Positions 49,467-60,163 of a stretch of DNA of 64,000 nt are shown piece after piece (positions within the stretch are counted from its first letter, which is position 1; every line of letters begins with the position of its first letter). The translations under genes were made by a program, and so were the position numbers. Origin of the DNA: Hyphomonadaceae bacterium (GTDB lineage Bacteria > Pseudomonadota > Alphaproteobacteria > Caulobacterales > Aquidulcibacteraceae); contig JAHDXR010000010.1 of assembly GCA_023384105.1 (NCBI GenBank), forward strand, positions 62,001 to 126,000, written 5' to 3'. The notes under the pieces were generated by a model that had not been told where the DNA came from, did no database searches, and was given only the letters and a program-made list of their open reading frames with translations.

Positions 49467-49892
49467 TTAGTCCGCGTCGCGATCCAGGGCGATGTAGGCG
49501 AAGATCAGCGCGGAGATGAAGGCGACCGGCAGCGCCAGGATCAGCGTCAGCGGGATCGCCGCAAAGGCCATATCGAGCGTGAAGGCGGGGGACGCCGCCG
49601 CGCGGGCGAGGGGCGCAAGCAGCGCAACCGCCGTCGCGGCCATGAGGACGTGGCGGACAATGTCGCGCCGCGCCTTCGGAACCCGGCCAAGCGCGAAGGC
49701 CGCGCCGAGCGATGCGAGAGCCACGGCGAAAACAGCGATGGCGCCGAGCAGGGCCAGGCGCTGCAGGCCGGGCTGCTGGGCGAACAGCGCCGCCGGCCAG
49801 CCGGCGGCGAGCGCCAGCGCCAGCGGCGTCCAGATGAACGCCGGCTTGCGCCAGCTCAGCGGCGCGATGCGTTGCGGGATGGGTGCGCGCAT
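49467..49892 (-). CDS. Hypothetical membrane protein
   Basis: ~141 aa with four hydrophobic segments. Confidence 0.65.
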   Translation of the reverse strand: MRAPIPQRIAPLSWRKPAFIWTPLALALAAGWPAALFAQQPGLQRLALLGAIAVFAVALASLGAAFALGRVPKARRDIVRHVLMAATAVALLAPLARAAASPAFTLDMAFAAIPLTLILALPVAFISALIFAYIALDRDAD

Positions 49893-49951
49893 GCGCGGGA
49901 GTGTAATGGCTGCAACGCCGCCGGCGAACAATTTCTCGTGGATGTTCGACC

Positions 49952-50124
49952 GCTAAAGCGCCGCCCAAAAGGAACGCGCCGCGCCCTATGGACCGCCGGC
50001 GTCCCGCCGGCCTGCGCCATCTTTTGAAAGGGGAGCGCGGCGTGTCCCGCACCGCATGCGCGGCAACTTGGACAGGTGGTGCAGGCCGGCGCGGGCGCCG
50101 GCGGTCCATAGGGGCGGCGCGTTA
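49952..50124. repeat. Family A inverted pair with outer arms
   Basis: CTAAAGCGCCGC... CTATGGACCGCCGGCGTCCCGCCGGCCTGCG ... GCAGGCCGGCGCGGGCGCCGGCGGTCCATAG...GGCGGCGCGTTA. Confidence 0.82.
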
Positions 50125-50583
50125 GGCGAGGGCCTCGATCATCTGCGCGTTGGTCTGCGGCGCCCGATCGACGCCGGCGGCTTCGCGCAGCCTCTCTTCG
50201 ATCATGGCGCGGATCTTGTCCTCGGTGGCGCGGCGCTCGTCCGGCGACATTTGCGCGATCGCCTCCTCGGTCAGGCCCAGTTCTTCGAGTATCCGCTCGC
50301 GCATGCGCTCGATCGGGGACTTGCGCGCTTCCTCCAGGAATTTTTCCTCGGCGGTGGCCCCGGTGGGCTTCACCGGCGCCGGTTCGTCGAGGCTTTGCAG
50401 ATTCATAATGGTCTCGAACGAGAGCGTCATCGTCGCGCCCATCGGCAGGATGGTCGCCGGCGGCCCGGCAGAATTTGCCGGACGCTGGGCAGCGTTTGAC
50501 CAGACGGACTGGCCCGCCGCAGGCGCGTTTGGCCGCATTTGCGGCGAAAGAAGCGGATTTGCCGTGACGGCGCCGATGCTCAT
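50122..50583 (-). CDS. Conserved hypothetical protein
   Basis: EKFLEEARKSPIERMRERILEELGLTEEAIAQMSPDERRATEDKIRAMIEERLREA; start MSIGAVTANP. Confidence 0.75.
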   Translation of the reverse strand: MSIGAVTANPLLSPQMRPNAPAAGQSVWSNAAQRPANSAGPPATILPMGATMTLSFETIMNLQSLDEPAPVKPTGATAEEKFLEEARKSPIERMRERILEELGLTEEAIAQMSPDERRATEDKIRAMIEERLREAAGVDRAPQTNAQMIEALA

Positions 50584-50742
50584 GCGCGTTTGTCCCCCAA
50601 CGTGCTGTGACGTCGATGCAAGCGCGGCGCCGGATTCCGCCAACCTCAATCCGAATTAATGCCGGCGCCATTTTCCCGTTGCGGCGCGCTCCTATCTCGG
50701 CGGCGCGGACACCTCCCCGTCCGCGCAACCGGGGAAACACGA

Positions 50743-50853
50743 ATGCGCAAAGCAATCACACTGCTCGAACTGAGCATTGGCGCGGCTTTCGCCATCGCCG
50801 TCGCGGCGTACATGGCGAAAGGGCTGCTGCTGATGGCCAGCATGGCCGCGTGA
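50743..50853 (+). CDS. 36-aa hydrophobic microprotein, prepilin-N-terminus-like
   Basis: MRKAITLLELSIGAAFAIAVAAYMAKGLLLMASMAA; upstream purine-rich GGGGA, downstream hairpin. Confidence 0.5.
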   Translation: MRKAITLLELSIGAAFAIAVAAYMAKGLLLMASMAA

Positions 50854-50868
50854 GGCGCATCGCGCGGG

Positions 50869-50893
50869 GCGCGCGGGCAGAACGCCCGCGCGC
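50869..50893 (+). terminator. Probable hairpin terminator
   Basis: GCGCGCGGGC-AGAAC-GCCCGCGCGC, 10-bp perfect stem, followed by a short T-run at about 50908-50911. Confidence 0.55.
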
Positions 50894-50933
50894 TTCGCGC
50901 ACTCCGCTTTTGACGCAAAAATGCCGACGGCTG

Positions 50934-51824
50934 TCAGCGCGTCGGCGTGGGGGGATCGGTCCGGTAGTCGTAGAAGCCGCGTTGGGTCTTGCGGCCGAGC
51001 CAGCCGGCTTCGACATATTTCACCAGCAGCGGACAGGGGCGATACTTGGAATCCGCGAGGCCTTCGTACAGCACCTGCATGATCGAAAGACACGTATCGA
51101 GGCCGATGAAGTCGGCCAGTTCGAGCGGCCCCATCGGATGGTGCGCGCCCAGGCGCATCGCCTTGTCGATCGCCTCGACCGACCCCACGCCTTCGTACAG
51201 CGTGTAGATCGCCTCGTTGATCATCGGCACCAGCACGCGGTTGACGATGAAGGCTGGGAAGTCCTCGGCGTTGGCGATCTGCTTGCCGAGGCTGGTCACG
51301 AAGGCGACGGAGGCGTCGTAGGTTTCCTGGCTGGTGGCGAGGCCGCGGATGATCTCCACCAGCTCCATCACCGGCGCCGGGTTCATGAAGTGGACGCCGA
51401 TGAACTTGTCGGGACGATCGGTGGTCGCGGCGAGGCGCGTGATCGAGATCGACGAGGTGTTGGAGGCGAGCAGCGCTTCCGGCTTCAGCACCGCGCGCAG
51501 ATCGGCGAACACTTTGCGCTTCGCTTCGTCCTGCTCGACGATCGACTCGATGACGAAGTCGCAGGCGCCGAAATCGGAAAGCGACGCAGCCGGCTTGATA
51601 CGCTTGAGCGCGGCGTCGGCGTCGGCCTTGGTGATGAGTTGGCGGCCGACCTGGCGCCTGAGATTCTTGTCGATGGTGCCGATGGCGGCGTCGATGCGGG
51701 CGGCGTCCGCGTCGTGCAGCAGCACGTCGTAACCGGCCAGCGCGCAGACGTGCGCGATGCCATTGCCCATCTGTCCGGCCCCGACGACGCCGACCGTGCG
51801 AATTTGAATCATTGTACCAGCCAT
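50934..51824 (-). CDS. 3-hydroxybutyryl-CoA dehydrogenase
   Basis: VGVVGAGQMGNGIAHVCALAGYDVLLHD; FIGVHFMNPAPVMELVEII. Confidence 0.95.
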   Translation of the reverse strand: MAGTMIQIRTVGVVGAGQMGNGIAHVCALAGYDVLLHDADAARIDAAIGTIDKNLRRQVGRQLITKADADAALKRIKPAASLSDFGACDFVIESIVEQDEAKRKVFADLRAVLKPEALLASNTSSISITRLAATTDRPDKFIGVHFMNPAPVMELVEIIRGLATSQETYDASVAFVTSLGKQIANAEDFPAFIVNRVLVPMINEAIYTLYEGVGSVEAIDKAMRLGAHHPMGPLELADFIGLDTCLSIMQVLYEGLADSKYRPCPLLVKYVEAGWLGRKTQRGFYDYRTDPPTPTR

Positions 51825-51905
51825 AGGCGCTCAGGCGCTGCTGAAAAGCAAATCTTGTTGCAGTGCAGCATACGCCTGGGCTGGGCAGGCGCAAGGGGGC
51901 GCTGC

Positions 51906-52682
51906 TTATTGTGCGTCGCGAGGCGCTCCGAGACGAAAGCCTGTGACGGCAGCTAGCAGCAGACCGGCCCCGAGCCAAATCCCCGCGTTGATCCACCAAA
52001 GCCGGGTCAGGCTCGCGCCATCAAAGAACTGGAACGCCCAGCCGGCGCCGACCGTGTTCACCATGGCGTGGCAGATGATCGGCGCCAGCACCGATTGAGA
52101 CACGTTGCGCAGCCAGCCCAAGACAAACGCTGCGGCGACTATGCCGATGAGGAAAGGCGCCCAGAGAGCTGGTCCGATCTCGGCGCGGAAAAGCGGGGCG
52201 TGCCACGCAGCCCAAATCAGCGAGAGCACAAGCGCTGCAGCGAACGGGTGGAAGCGCTTCTGGAGCTCCGGCTGCAGGAAGCCGCGCCAGCCTGTCTCTT
52301 CGCCGAGTCCGATGAACAGCAGGATGAACACGAACTGCCCGATCATGTTGGGCCATGTGGCGAGTTGTTCGAGAGTCGGCGTCGGCGCCCCGAGCGCTAC
52401 GTTTGCTGCGACCGCCGCGCCGCTCAGCACGATCGGGATGGCGATGGCTGCGAAGAGGGGCCAAAGGCCGCAGCGAAAGCGCACGAATTGCGCAAGCCAT
52501 TGCTTGATCCGCGACCACCCGCCTACGAGCCAGCACGTAATGAACGCGGCGGCGAGCGGGCCGAGCGGATTGAGGCCAGTGCTGCCGATCCGGTCGGCGA
52601 TGCCGAGCAGCCACGAATACCAGGACAACGGAAAAACGAGCGCGACAAAGGTCGCGATCGGATGACGCGAAAAGAAACCCAC
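51906..52682 (-). CDS. CPBP family intramembrane glutamic endopeptidase
   Basis: GLGEETGWRGFLQPELQ, WAAWHAPLF and ICHAMVNTVG; GTG start 52682 preferred over GTG 52730. Confidence 0.9.
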   Translation of the reverse strand: MGFFSRHPIATFVALVFPLSWYSWLLGIADRIGSTGLNPLGPLAAAFITCWLVGGWSRIKQWLAQFVRFRCGLWPLFAAIAIPIVLSGAAVAANVALGAPTPTLEQLATWPNMIGQFVFILLFIGLGEETGWRGFLQPELQKRFHPFAAALVLSLIWAAWHAPLFRAEIGPALWAPFLIGIVAAAFVLGWLRNVSQSVLAPIICHAMVNTVGAGWAFQFFDGASLTRLWWINAGIWLGAGLLLAAVTGFRLGAPRDAQ

Positions 52683-52746
52683 CTGCAATGCTCCCGTGGA
52701 TGATGCTGGCAAGATGCCGGCAAGCATCACCGTGGATGCATTGAGT

Positions 52747-53691
52747 TCAGAGGCCAGCCTTGGTGAGTTCGTCCATCAATTCTGGGATCGCAGTTTTGTA
52801 GTCCGCCACCAGGCCGTAATCGGCGACTTGGAAGATCGGGGCGTCCTCATCCTTGTTGATGGCGACGATGACCTTCGAGTCCTTCATGCCGGCGAGGTGT
52901 TGGATCGCGCCGGAGATGCCGACCGCGACGTAAAGCTCCGGGGCGACGACCTTGCCGGTCTGGCCGACCTGGTAGTCGTTCGGGGCGTAGCCGGCGTCGA
53001 CCGCGGCGCGCGAGGCGCCGACGGCGGCGCCGAGCTTGTCCGCCAGCGGTTCGAGCACGCGGTGGAATTCATCGCTTGAACCCAGGGCGCGGCCGCCGGA
53101 GACGACGCGCTTGGCCGCCGTGAGTTCGGGGCGGTCGGATTTGGCCAGCTCTTCGCTGACGAACGCCGACTTGAACGGGCCGCTCGGGGCGGCGACGGTC
53201 TCGACAGCGGCGCCGGCGCCTTCGCCTGCGGCCTTGAAGGCCGTCGGCTGGACGGTGATGACCTTCTTCGGCTGGCTGTCCTGCACCGTGATGATGGCGT
53301 TGCCGGCGTAGATCGGGCGCACGAACGTGTCGGCGCTTTCGACGCCGATGACGCCGGAGAGCTGCATCACATCGAGCTTGGCGGCGATCCGCGGCGCCGC
53401 ATTCTTGCCCGTCGTGGTGGCGGGGAAGAGGACGGCGTCATAGTTCGCCATCAGCGGCGCGATCAGCGCTTCCATCGGCTCGGCGAGCTGCTTGGCCAGC
53501 GTCGCCCCGTCGGCGTGCAGCACCTTGCGCACGCCTTCGATCTTGGCGGCGGCCTGGGCTGCGGCGGAGGCGTTGGAGCCGGCGACCAGCACATCGACGT
53601 CGCCGCCCATCGCCTTGGCGGCGGTGACGACCTTGTTCGTCGCGTCTTTCAGCGAAGCGTTGTCGTGCTCAGCGATAACCAGAACGGCCAT
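52747..53691 (-). CDS. etfA: Electron transfer flavoprotein subunit alpha
   Basis: [70 protein letters not shown]. Confidence 0.97.
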   Translation of the reverse strand: MAVLVIAEHDNASLKDATNKVVTAAKAMGGDVDVLVAGSNASAAAQAAAKIEGVRKVLHADGATLAKQLAEPMEALIAPLMANYDAVLFPATTTGKNAAPRIAAKLDVMQLSGVIGVESADTFVRPIYAGNAIITVQDSQPKKVITVQPTAFKAAGEGAGAAVETVAAPSGPFKSAFVSEELAKSDRPELTAAKRVVSGGRALGSSDEFHRVLEPLADKLGAAVGASRAAVDAGYAPNDYQVGQTGKVVAPELYVAVGISGAIQHLAGMKDSKVIVAINKDEDAPIFQVADYGLVADYKTAIPELMDELTKAGL

Positions 53692-54455
53692 TAGAGGACT
53701 CCCGCTTCCTTGAGCTTGCCGACGAGTTCGGCGGCGCTTTTCACTTTGACGCCGGCTTGGCGCTTGCCCGGCTCGGCGGTTTTCAGGACCTTGAGGCGCG
53801 GCGTGACGTCGACGCCGAAATCCGTCGGCGCCTTCACGTCGATCGGCTTCTTCTTCGCCTTCATGATGTTCGGCAGCGACGCATAGCGCGGCTCGTTGAG
53901 GCGCAGGTCGGTGGTGATGATGGCCGGCAGATCGACATCGAGCGTCTGCAGGCCGCCGTCGACCTCGCGCGTCACGGTCGCCTTGCCGTCCTGCAGCACG
54001 ATCCTCGACGCGAACGTCGCTTGCGGCCAATCGAGCAGGGCGGCGAGCATCTGGCCGGTCTGGCTGGCGTCGTCGTCGATGGCCTGCTTGCCGAGGATGA
54101 CGATGTCGGGTTTCTCCGCTTCGACCACGGCTTTGAGGATCTTGGCCACCGCGAGCGGTTCGACTTCGCCGTCGGCCTTCACCAGGATGCCGCGGTCGGC
54201 GCCGATCGCGAGCGCGTTGCGCAGCGTTTCCTGCGCCTGTTCCGGGCCGATCGAAACGGCGACGACTTCCTTGGCCGCGCCGGCTGTATGTCCGCCGCCG
54301 CCTTCCTTCATGCGCACGGCTTCCTCGACCGCGATCTCGCAAAACGGGTTGATCGACATCTTGAGGTTCGAGAGGTCGACCCCAGAGCCGTCCGGCTTCA
54401 CCCGGACCTTGAGATTGAAATCGAGCACCCGCTTGACCGGGACGAGGACTTTCAT
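53691..54455 (-). CDS. etfB: Electron transfer flavoprotein subunit beta
   Basis: [28 protein letters not shown] ... [29 protein letters not shown]. Confidence 0.97.
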   Translation of the reverse strand: MKVLVPVKRVLDFNLKVRVKPDGSGVDLSNLKMSINPFCEIAVEEAVRMKEGGGGHTAGAAKEVVAVSIGPEQAQETLRNALAIGADRGILVKADGEVEPLAVAKILKAVVEAEKPDIVILGKQAIDDDASQTGQMLAALLDWPQATFASRIVLQDGKATVTREVDGGLQTLDVDLPAIITTDLRLNEPRYASLPNIMKAKKKPIDVKAPTDFGVDVTPRLKVLKTAEPGKRQAGVKVKSAAELVGKLKEAGVL

Positions 54456-54628
54456 CGTTGAAATCCTTGAGGATTGGCGGCGTGTCGCCACGCCTTGTTC
54501 GCACGCGCACATAAAGCCCGTAAGAAATGGCCCGTCAATGCGACTATCGAGACAGAACGCCGTCCGGCATCCGTTCCAGGCGCGGTCGGCATCCCAATGC
54601 GTGACAACCGCTAATAAGGGGACCCAAC

Positions 54629-56059
54629 ATGATCACTGCCAGACGCCCGCTGCTGTTGGGCGCCGCTGCGGCAAGCCTGACGGTCGGCGACGCCTTCGCC
54701 CAGACCGCCGCGGATTTCATGGGCGAGTGGTTCGGCGCGCTCGATCTGGGTTCGCAGCGTCTGCGGCTCCGGCTCGTTGTCGCCGAGGGGCCGAACTCCA
54801 CGCTCTACAGCATCGACCAGGGCAATGTGGCGATCCCCGTCGGCGAAACGCGGATCGACGGCGATCGGCTTTCGCTGGCGCTGCCGGTGATCGAGGCGAG
54901 TTTCCGGGGCCGTCTGAGCGGCGGCCGCATCGAAGGCGAATTCACCCAGCGGGGCACGCTGCCTCTGGTGTTCGCGCGCGAGGCGGAGACACGGCAAGCG
55001 CCGCCGCGAGAAACGCTCACGCAAGAGCGGCTCGCGGCGCTGCGGGCGCAGTGCGGCGCGCCAGCCTTCGCGGCCGCTGCTGCAAGGCGCGGCGGCCGCT
55101 CCCTCGCTTTGGTCGACGGCGTTCGCGCCATCGGGCGACCGGAACGCGCGACCATGTCGGACAAGTGGCATCTGGGCTCGATCACCAAGTCGATGACGGC
55201 GACGCTGGTCGCGCGCGCGGTCGAAGCCGGGCGCGTGCGGTGGACCGATACGGTCGGCGCCGTGCTCGGCGCGGCCATCCCCGAGATGCGCGCAGAATAT
55301 CGCGACATCAGCTTCCGGCATCTGCTCAGCCATCGCTCCGGCCTGCCGGCGAACATCGAGCTTGGACAATTGCTGGCGTTTCCGCGCGAGAGCGCGGACG
55401 CGCGCCAGGACCGCATCGCCTACGCGCGGCTCGGCCTGCAGCAGCAGCCGGCCGGCGCGAAGGAGGAGCACTTCGAGTATTCCAACACCGGCTACGTCAT
55501 CGCCGGCGCGATGCTGGAAGCGAAGCTCGGCGCGCCGTGGGAAGAGCTGATTCAAAGGCGCGTGTTCGATCCGCTCCGCATGACCGGTGCCGGCCAAGGC
55601 GCGCCCGGCGCGCCGGGCGCCTACGATCAGCCGGTGGGGCACGCCTTGGGTCCGGCGACGGTGACGGACGGCCAGGCGACGGCTTCGCTTGCGCCCCATC
55701 CGCCGGGCGCGCCGATCACCGACAATCCCGCCGTGCTAGGGCCGGCGGGCCGCGTGCACGCCTCGTTTGAAGACGTGTTCAAGTATCTCGCCGCGCATCG
55801 CGACCGCACGTCGTTCCTGCGCCGTGAGAGCTGGGACGCGCTGCATACGCCGCCGTTCGGCGGGCCGTACGCGATGGGATGGTCCGAGCGCGAAGGCATG
55901 CTCTGGCACAACGGCTCGAACACGCTCTGGTACGCCGAAGTGATGTTCGACCGCACGCGCGGCATTATCGCCGCAGCCGCCGTCAATGACGGCCGGGTCG
56001 GCGAAGTCGCCCAGCCGGTCGGCGCGGCGCTGGTCGGCGCGGCGCAAGCGGTGGCGTGA
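54629..56059 (+). CDS. Serine hydrolase (beta-lactamase/PBP4-type)
   Basis: [11 protein letters not shown] (SxxK) and [10 protein letters not shown] (YxN); signal-like N-terminus. Confidence 0.9.
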   Translation: MITARRPLLLGAAAASLTVGDAFAQTAADFMGEWFGALDLGSQRLRLRLVVAEGPNSTLYSIDQGNVAIPVGETRIDGDRLSLALPVIEASFRGRLSGGRIEGEFTQRGTLPLVFAREAETRQAPPRETLTQERLAALRAQCGAPAFAAAAARRGGRSLALVDGVRAIGRPERATMSDKWHLGSITKSMTATLVARAVEAGRVRWTDTVGAVLGAAIPEMRAEYRDISFRHLLSHRSGLPANIELGQLLAFPRESADARQDRIAYARLGLQQQPAGAKEEHFEYSNTGYVIAGAMLEAKLGAPWEELIQRRVFDPLRMTGAGQGAPGAPGAYDQPVGHALGPATVTDGQATASLAPHPPGAPITDNPAVLGPAGRVHASFEDVFKYLAAHRDRTSFLRRESWDALHTPPFGGPYAMGWSEREGMLWHNGSNTLWYAEVMFDRTRGIIAAAAVNDGRVGEVAQPVGAALVGAAQAVA

Positions 56060-56065
56060 GCTCGG

Positions 56066-56389
56066 CTACGAGTCGTCGTTGGCGAGGTGAGCCGCGAAAT
56101 CCATGCTGGCGTGAAGGATGCGGACGACGTCGAGCACGTCGTCGTCCGCGAGATAGAAGATGACATGGCTGCCGCAGACGCGTCTGAGAAAGGGCGCCTG
56201 CGCGTCTCTTAGACGCCGCCCGATTTCAGGCCGTTCCCGCACGCGTTCCAGTTCGGCTCTGAGGGCGGCGACATAACGGTCCGCTTGCTGACGCGACCAT
56301 TGCCGCCGCGTGTACGTGTAGATGCCCGCCAGATCGCGCCGCGCCGCGGGACGGAGGCGCAGCTCACGCGTCGCGATCGGCTTCGGCAT
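56066..56389 (-). CDS. parE: RelE/ParE family toxin
   Basis: [49 protein letters not shown] ... [13 protein letters not shown]. Confidence 0.9.
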   Translation of the reverse strand: MPKPIATRELRLRPAARRDLAGIYTYTRRQWSRQQADRYVAALRAELERVRERPEIGRRLRDAQAPFLRRVCGSHVIFYLADDDVLDVVRILHASMDFAAHLANDDS

Positions 56390-56615
56390 GCATTTCTTTC
56401 ATGAACCCGTCGAAATCGAAGGGCTGAGGTTCGCCGCTGTCCAAACCTTCCTGCAGCGCTTCGCGCAGCCGCTGCAGCTTCGTTTCGTTTTCTTCGAGCA
56501 GCCGCAAGCCGGCGCGGATCACGTCGCTGGCGGACGCGTAGCGGCCGGTCGCCACCTGCTGCTCGATGAAGCCGTTGAAGTGATCCCCAAGCGAAACCGA
56601 GGTGTTCTTGCTCAT
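56364..56615 (-). CDS. parD: ParD family antitoxin
   Basis: [40 protein letters not shown]; overlaps toxin start. Confidence 0.92.
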   Translation of the reverse strand: MSKNTSVSLGDHFNGFIEQQVATGRYASASDVIRAGLRLLEENETKLQRLREALQEGLDSGEPQPFDFDGFMKEMHAEADRDA

Positions 56616-56651
56616 ATTAGCAAAATACCAAAAATTGGTACTAGGTGCAAC

Positions 56652-57488
56652 TCATGTCCGCCGGAACGGATCGGCCGGGTACGCGCCGAGCACTTTGAGC
56701 GATGCCGAGAAGAAGGCCAGCTCTTCGAAGGCGAGCTTTACGTTGCGCTCGTCGGGATGGCCCTCGACCTCGCAGAAGAACATGGCCGCGGCGAAGGCGC
56801 CGCCTTCGATATAGCTCTCGAGCTTGGTCATGTTCACGCCGTTGGTGGCGAAGCCGCCGAGCGCCTTGTAGAGCGCGGCCGGCACGTTGCGGACGCGGAA
56901 GACGAAGCTGGTCATGCATGGGCCGGCGCCGAGGGCGAGGTTCTGCGGCTCGCGGGAGAAGACCAGGAAGCGCGTGGTGTTGTGCGGCGCGTCGGCCAGA
57001 TCGGCCCGCAGCACTTGGAGGCCGTGAATTTCGCCGGCGAGCGCGGAGGCGAGCGCGCCGACCTTGGGATCGCCGATTTCGGCGATCTCGCGCGCGGCGC
57101 CGGCGGTGTCGGCGGTCTTCACCGCGACGACGCCAAGCTCGCGCAGCTGCTTGCGGCATTGGCCGAGCGCCTGCGGATGCGAGCGGACATGGGTGAGGCC
57201 TTCGAGCGTCGCGTCCTTCAGCCCGAGCAGCTGGTGCTTGATCGGCACGAAGCGCTCGCCGACGATGTAGAGGCCGCTTTCGGGAATGAGCGTATGCACG
57301 TCGGCGACGCGGCCGGCGACCGAGTTCTCGACCGGGATCATCGCATAGCGCGCCTGGCCTTCGCTCACGGCGGCGAACGCGTCCTCGAAGCTGGCGCAGG
57401 GCAGCGGCTGGAGGTCGGGATAGGCTTCGCGCGCGGCGATGTGCGAGTTCGCCCCGGGTTCGCCTTGGAAGGAGATATAGTCAGTCAT
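56652..57488 (-). CDS. pheA: Prephenate dehydratase with ACT domain
   Basis: ISFQGEPGANSHIAA, VENSVAGRV and NTTRFLVF; ACT region PAALYKALGGFATNGVNMTKLESYIE. Confidence 0.95.
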   Translation of the reverse strand: MTDYISFQGEPGANSHIAAREAYPDLQPLPCASFEDAFAAVSEGQARYAMIPVENSVAGRVADVHTLIPESGLYIVGERFVPIKHQLLGLKDATLEGLTHVRSHPQALGQCRKQLRELGVVAVKTADTAGAAREIAEIGDPKVGALASALAGEIHGLQVLRADLADAPHNTTRFLVFSREPQNLALGAGPCMTSFVFRVRNVPAALYKALGGFATNGVNMTKLESYIEGGAFAAAMFFCEVEGHPDERNVKLAFEELAFFSASLKVLGAYPADPFRRT

Positions 57489-57572
57489 GCCGGCGGCGAG
57501 CGTTAGCGCATGGACCGCGGCTGCGGTAGAGGCGTTAGCGCAATGGGCGTGGCGCAAAGTGTCGAAAGCGCC

Positions 57573-57674
57573 CTATGGACCGCCGGCGCCCCGCCGGCAG
57601 GGCGCGACAGCTGCCGACCGGCGTTGACGTTTGTTCGATCGGGCGCATGCCGGCGGGGCGCCGGCGGTCCATAG
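57573..57674. repeat. Family A inverted pair between pheA and hybrid kinase
   Basis: CTATGGACCGCCGGCGCCCCGCCGGC ... GCATGCCGGCGGGGCGCCGGCGGTCCATAG. Confidence 0.85.
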
Positions 57675-57684
57675 GCGCGGCGCT

Positions 57685-60039
57685 TCAGGCGCTCAGCTTC
57701 ATTTCCAGCGTCCGCGGCTGGGGACGGATGCGGGCCAGGCGCAGCGCCGCGGCGCACAGCATGTCGCGCGTCGCCGGCTTCACCAGGTGCTCGGCCGCGC
57801 CCAGCTCGATCGAGCGGCGGCGGTCTTCCTCGATCGACAGCACGAGGATCGGCGCGCCCTGCGTTTCCGGATCGAGCCCGAGATCGGAGATCACGCTCCA
57901 GCCGTCGCGGTCGGGCAGGTTGATGTCGAGGATGACGAGCGAGGGCTTGAGCGTGCGCGCAAGCTCAAGCCCCGCATTGGCCGTGCGCGCGCCCTGCACG
58001 GCGAAGCCGACCTGGGTGAGCGCGCGCACGGCGAGATCGCGGGCGCTGGCCTCGTCGTCGATGACCAGCGCAAGCGGGGCGTCCTCGTCGCCGTGCCGCT
58101 CGAACACGTCCCGTTCGCCGCTGGCGCCGAAGCCTTTGTAGAATTGCGGAATCCAGAGCGTGAAGGTCGCGCCCTTGCCAAGCTCGCTTTCGACGCTCAC
58201 CTCGCCGCCCATCATCTGCGCCATCCGGCGCGTGATCATGAGGCCGAGGCCGGTGCCGCCGAATTCGCGCGCGGTGCTGGCGCTGGCCTGCTCGAACGCC
58301 TGGAACAGGCGGCCCGTCTGCTCTTCGCTGAGGCCGATGCCGGTGTCGGCGACGCTGAACACGAGCCGCGCCTCGCCGTCTTCCTCGACCCGGCGCATGC
58401 TGAGCCGCACCTCGCCCTGCTTGGTGAATTTGCAGGCGTTGGAGAGCAGGTTGAGCAGGCACTGGCGCAGCTTCTGCGTGTCGATGTAGGACTCGGCGAT
58501 CTCTTCGATTTCCGCCGTCAGCGTGTTGCGGTTCTTGCCGGCGAGCGGCTTGGTCGTGGCGATCGCTTCGGCGACGATCGCGCGCGGATCGGCCGGCGCG
58601 GCGATCACGTCCATGCGGCCGGCTTCGATCTTCGACAGGTCGAGAATGTCGTTGATCACGGCGAGCAGGTGGCGCGCGGCCATGTTGATGCGTTCCAGGT
58701 CCGCGGTGGAGGCGGCGTCGCCGCGATCCTCTGCGTCCTCGGCGAGAATCTCGGCGTAGCCGATGATGGCGTTGAGCGGCGTGCGCAGCTCATGGCTCAT
58801 ATTGGCGACGAATTGCGACTTGGCGCGGTTGGCGGTTTCCGCGGCGATGCGGGCGGCGTCGGCGCTGATGCGGGCTTCGGCGGCGTCGCGCAGAACCGCC
58901 AGCGCGCGGGCCATGTCGCCGATTTCGTCGCCGCGCGCGAGCGCCGGAATCTCGGAATCGTAATTGCCGTCGGCGATGGCGCGGATCGAGGCGGACAGCG
59001 AGTCGATCGGCTGCACCAGGCCCACGCGCAGCAGCGCGACGACAGAGCCGAGAACGACGAGGAAGAGCAGCGCCGCCAGCAGCAGCGTGCCGGTGCGTTC
59101 GTTGGCGAGGCGGTCGATCCGCGCCACGAGCATGTCGTCGAGCCTGTTCGAGACGCGGCCCGAGAGATCGGCGAGGGCGAGTTGGGCGCCGGCTTCCCTG
59201 GCGATCAGCTCGGCCATGTTCACGCGGCCGCGGTTGAGCGCCTGTTCGACATAGGCGCGGTACGAGGCGAGATTGGTGATCGCCGCATAGGACGGCGGAC
59301 CGAGCGAGGCGGCGAGGCGTTCGTTGCCGGCGCTTTCGGTCATGCGGTCGATGGCTTCGCTCAGCGAGGCGGTGGCGCGCTCGAGCACGGCCAGTTCCTG
59401 CAGCATCTGCGTGCGCTCGCCTTCGCCGATGCGGCGGTCGGCGAACACGTCGTCGGCCAGCGCCGCGAGATCGCGCGCCTGCTGCGCCAGCACCGGCGCG
59501 CGGTCCATCACGATGGCGGCGGCGAGATGGCTGGCGCGTTCGGCGTCGCGCACCAGATTGGCGCGGTCGCCGACCTGGTGGGCGAGATCGTAAAGCGCCA
59601 TCGCCGCCGCGCCGGCGGCGGTTTTGCGCGCGCGTTCGTTGGTCAGCGCCACGCGCATGGCGGTGATGGCGCGCTCCGAAAGGTCGGCCGTCTCCAGGCC
59701 TTCGCCGTAGCGGCGCTCGGCCAGGCGCAGCGCGCGGATCGCGGGGGAGATGTTGTCGATGCCGTCGTGGCCGAGATCCTGCGCGCGCGACTGCATGTTG
59801 AGCAGCGCATGCGCTTCGTTGATGACGCGCAGATAGGCCGCGCCGTCGCGTTCCACCAGGGTCATGTCGACGCTGCGCTGCTGCTCGTCGGCGAGCTTGC
59901 CGGCGACGAAGCCGAGCGGGATCAGGAACAGCGCGAAAGCGACAGCCAGTTTCTGGCTGGTGGACGCGGTCTGTGCGACGCTCCACGCGCTCCGGCGCGT
60001 GTTGGCGATGCCCCGCGCAAAAGTTTCCTTCGCGTTCAT
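57685..60039 (-). CDS. Hybrid sensor histidine kinase / response regulator with HAMP
   Basis: FVANMSHELRTPLNAIIGYAEIL; GTGLGLMITRRMAQMMGGEV; REC LDINLPDRDGW; start MNAKETF at 60039. Confidence 0.93.
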   Translation of the reverse strand: MNAKETFARGIANTRRSAWSVAQTASTSQKLAVAFALFLIPLGFVAGKLADEQQRSVDMTLVERDGAAYLRVINEAHALLNMQSRAQDLGHDGIDNISPAIRALRLAERRYGEGLETADLSERAITAMRVALTNERARKTAAGAAAMALYDLAHQVGDRANLVRDAERASHLAAAIVMDRAPVLAQQARDLAALADDVFADRRIGEGERTQMLQELAVLERATASLSEAIDRMTESAGNERLAASLGPPSYAAITNLASYRAYVEQALNRGRVNMAELIAREAGAQLALADLSGRVSNRLDDMLVARIDRLANERTGTLLLAALLFLVVLGSVVALLRVGLVQPIDSLSASIRAIADGNYDSEIPALARGDEIGDMARALAVLRDAAEARISADAARIAAETANRAKSQFVANMSHELRTPLNAIIGYAEILAEDAEDRGDAASTADLERINMAARHLLAVINDILDLSKIEAGRMDVIAAPADPRAIVAEAIATTKPLAGKNRNTLTAEIEEIAESYIDTQKLRQCLLNLLSNACKFTKQGEVRLSMRRVEEDGEARLVFSVADTGIGLSEEQTGRLFQAFEQASASTAREFGGTGLGLMITRRMAQMMGGEVSVESELGKGATFTLWIPQFYKGFGASGERDVFERHGDEDAPLALVIDDEASARDLAVRALTQVGFAVQGARTANAGLELARTLKPSLVILDINLPDRDGWSVISDLGLDPETQGAPILVLSIEEDRRRSIELGAAEHLVKPATRDMLCAAALRLARIRPQPRTLEMKLSA

Positions 60040-60163
60040 TTCTCTCCCCGGCGCGCGCTGGCGCGAGCGCATAAAGCGCACCGAGGTGATAACGAGCGCT
60101 AAAGGAGCGGCGCGAAAAACGAAGCCAAATATTGGCAAATCGCAAATGGCGCTGCGCCGGCGC

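Noticed and set aside
57631-60102. 823-aa plus-strand ORF antisense to the second hybrid kinase
   Set aside because: Same GC-bias explanation; the minus strand has H-box, G-box and REC.
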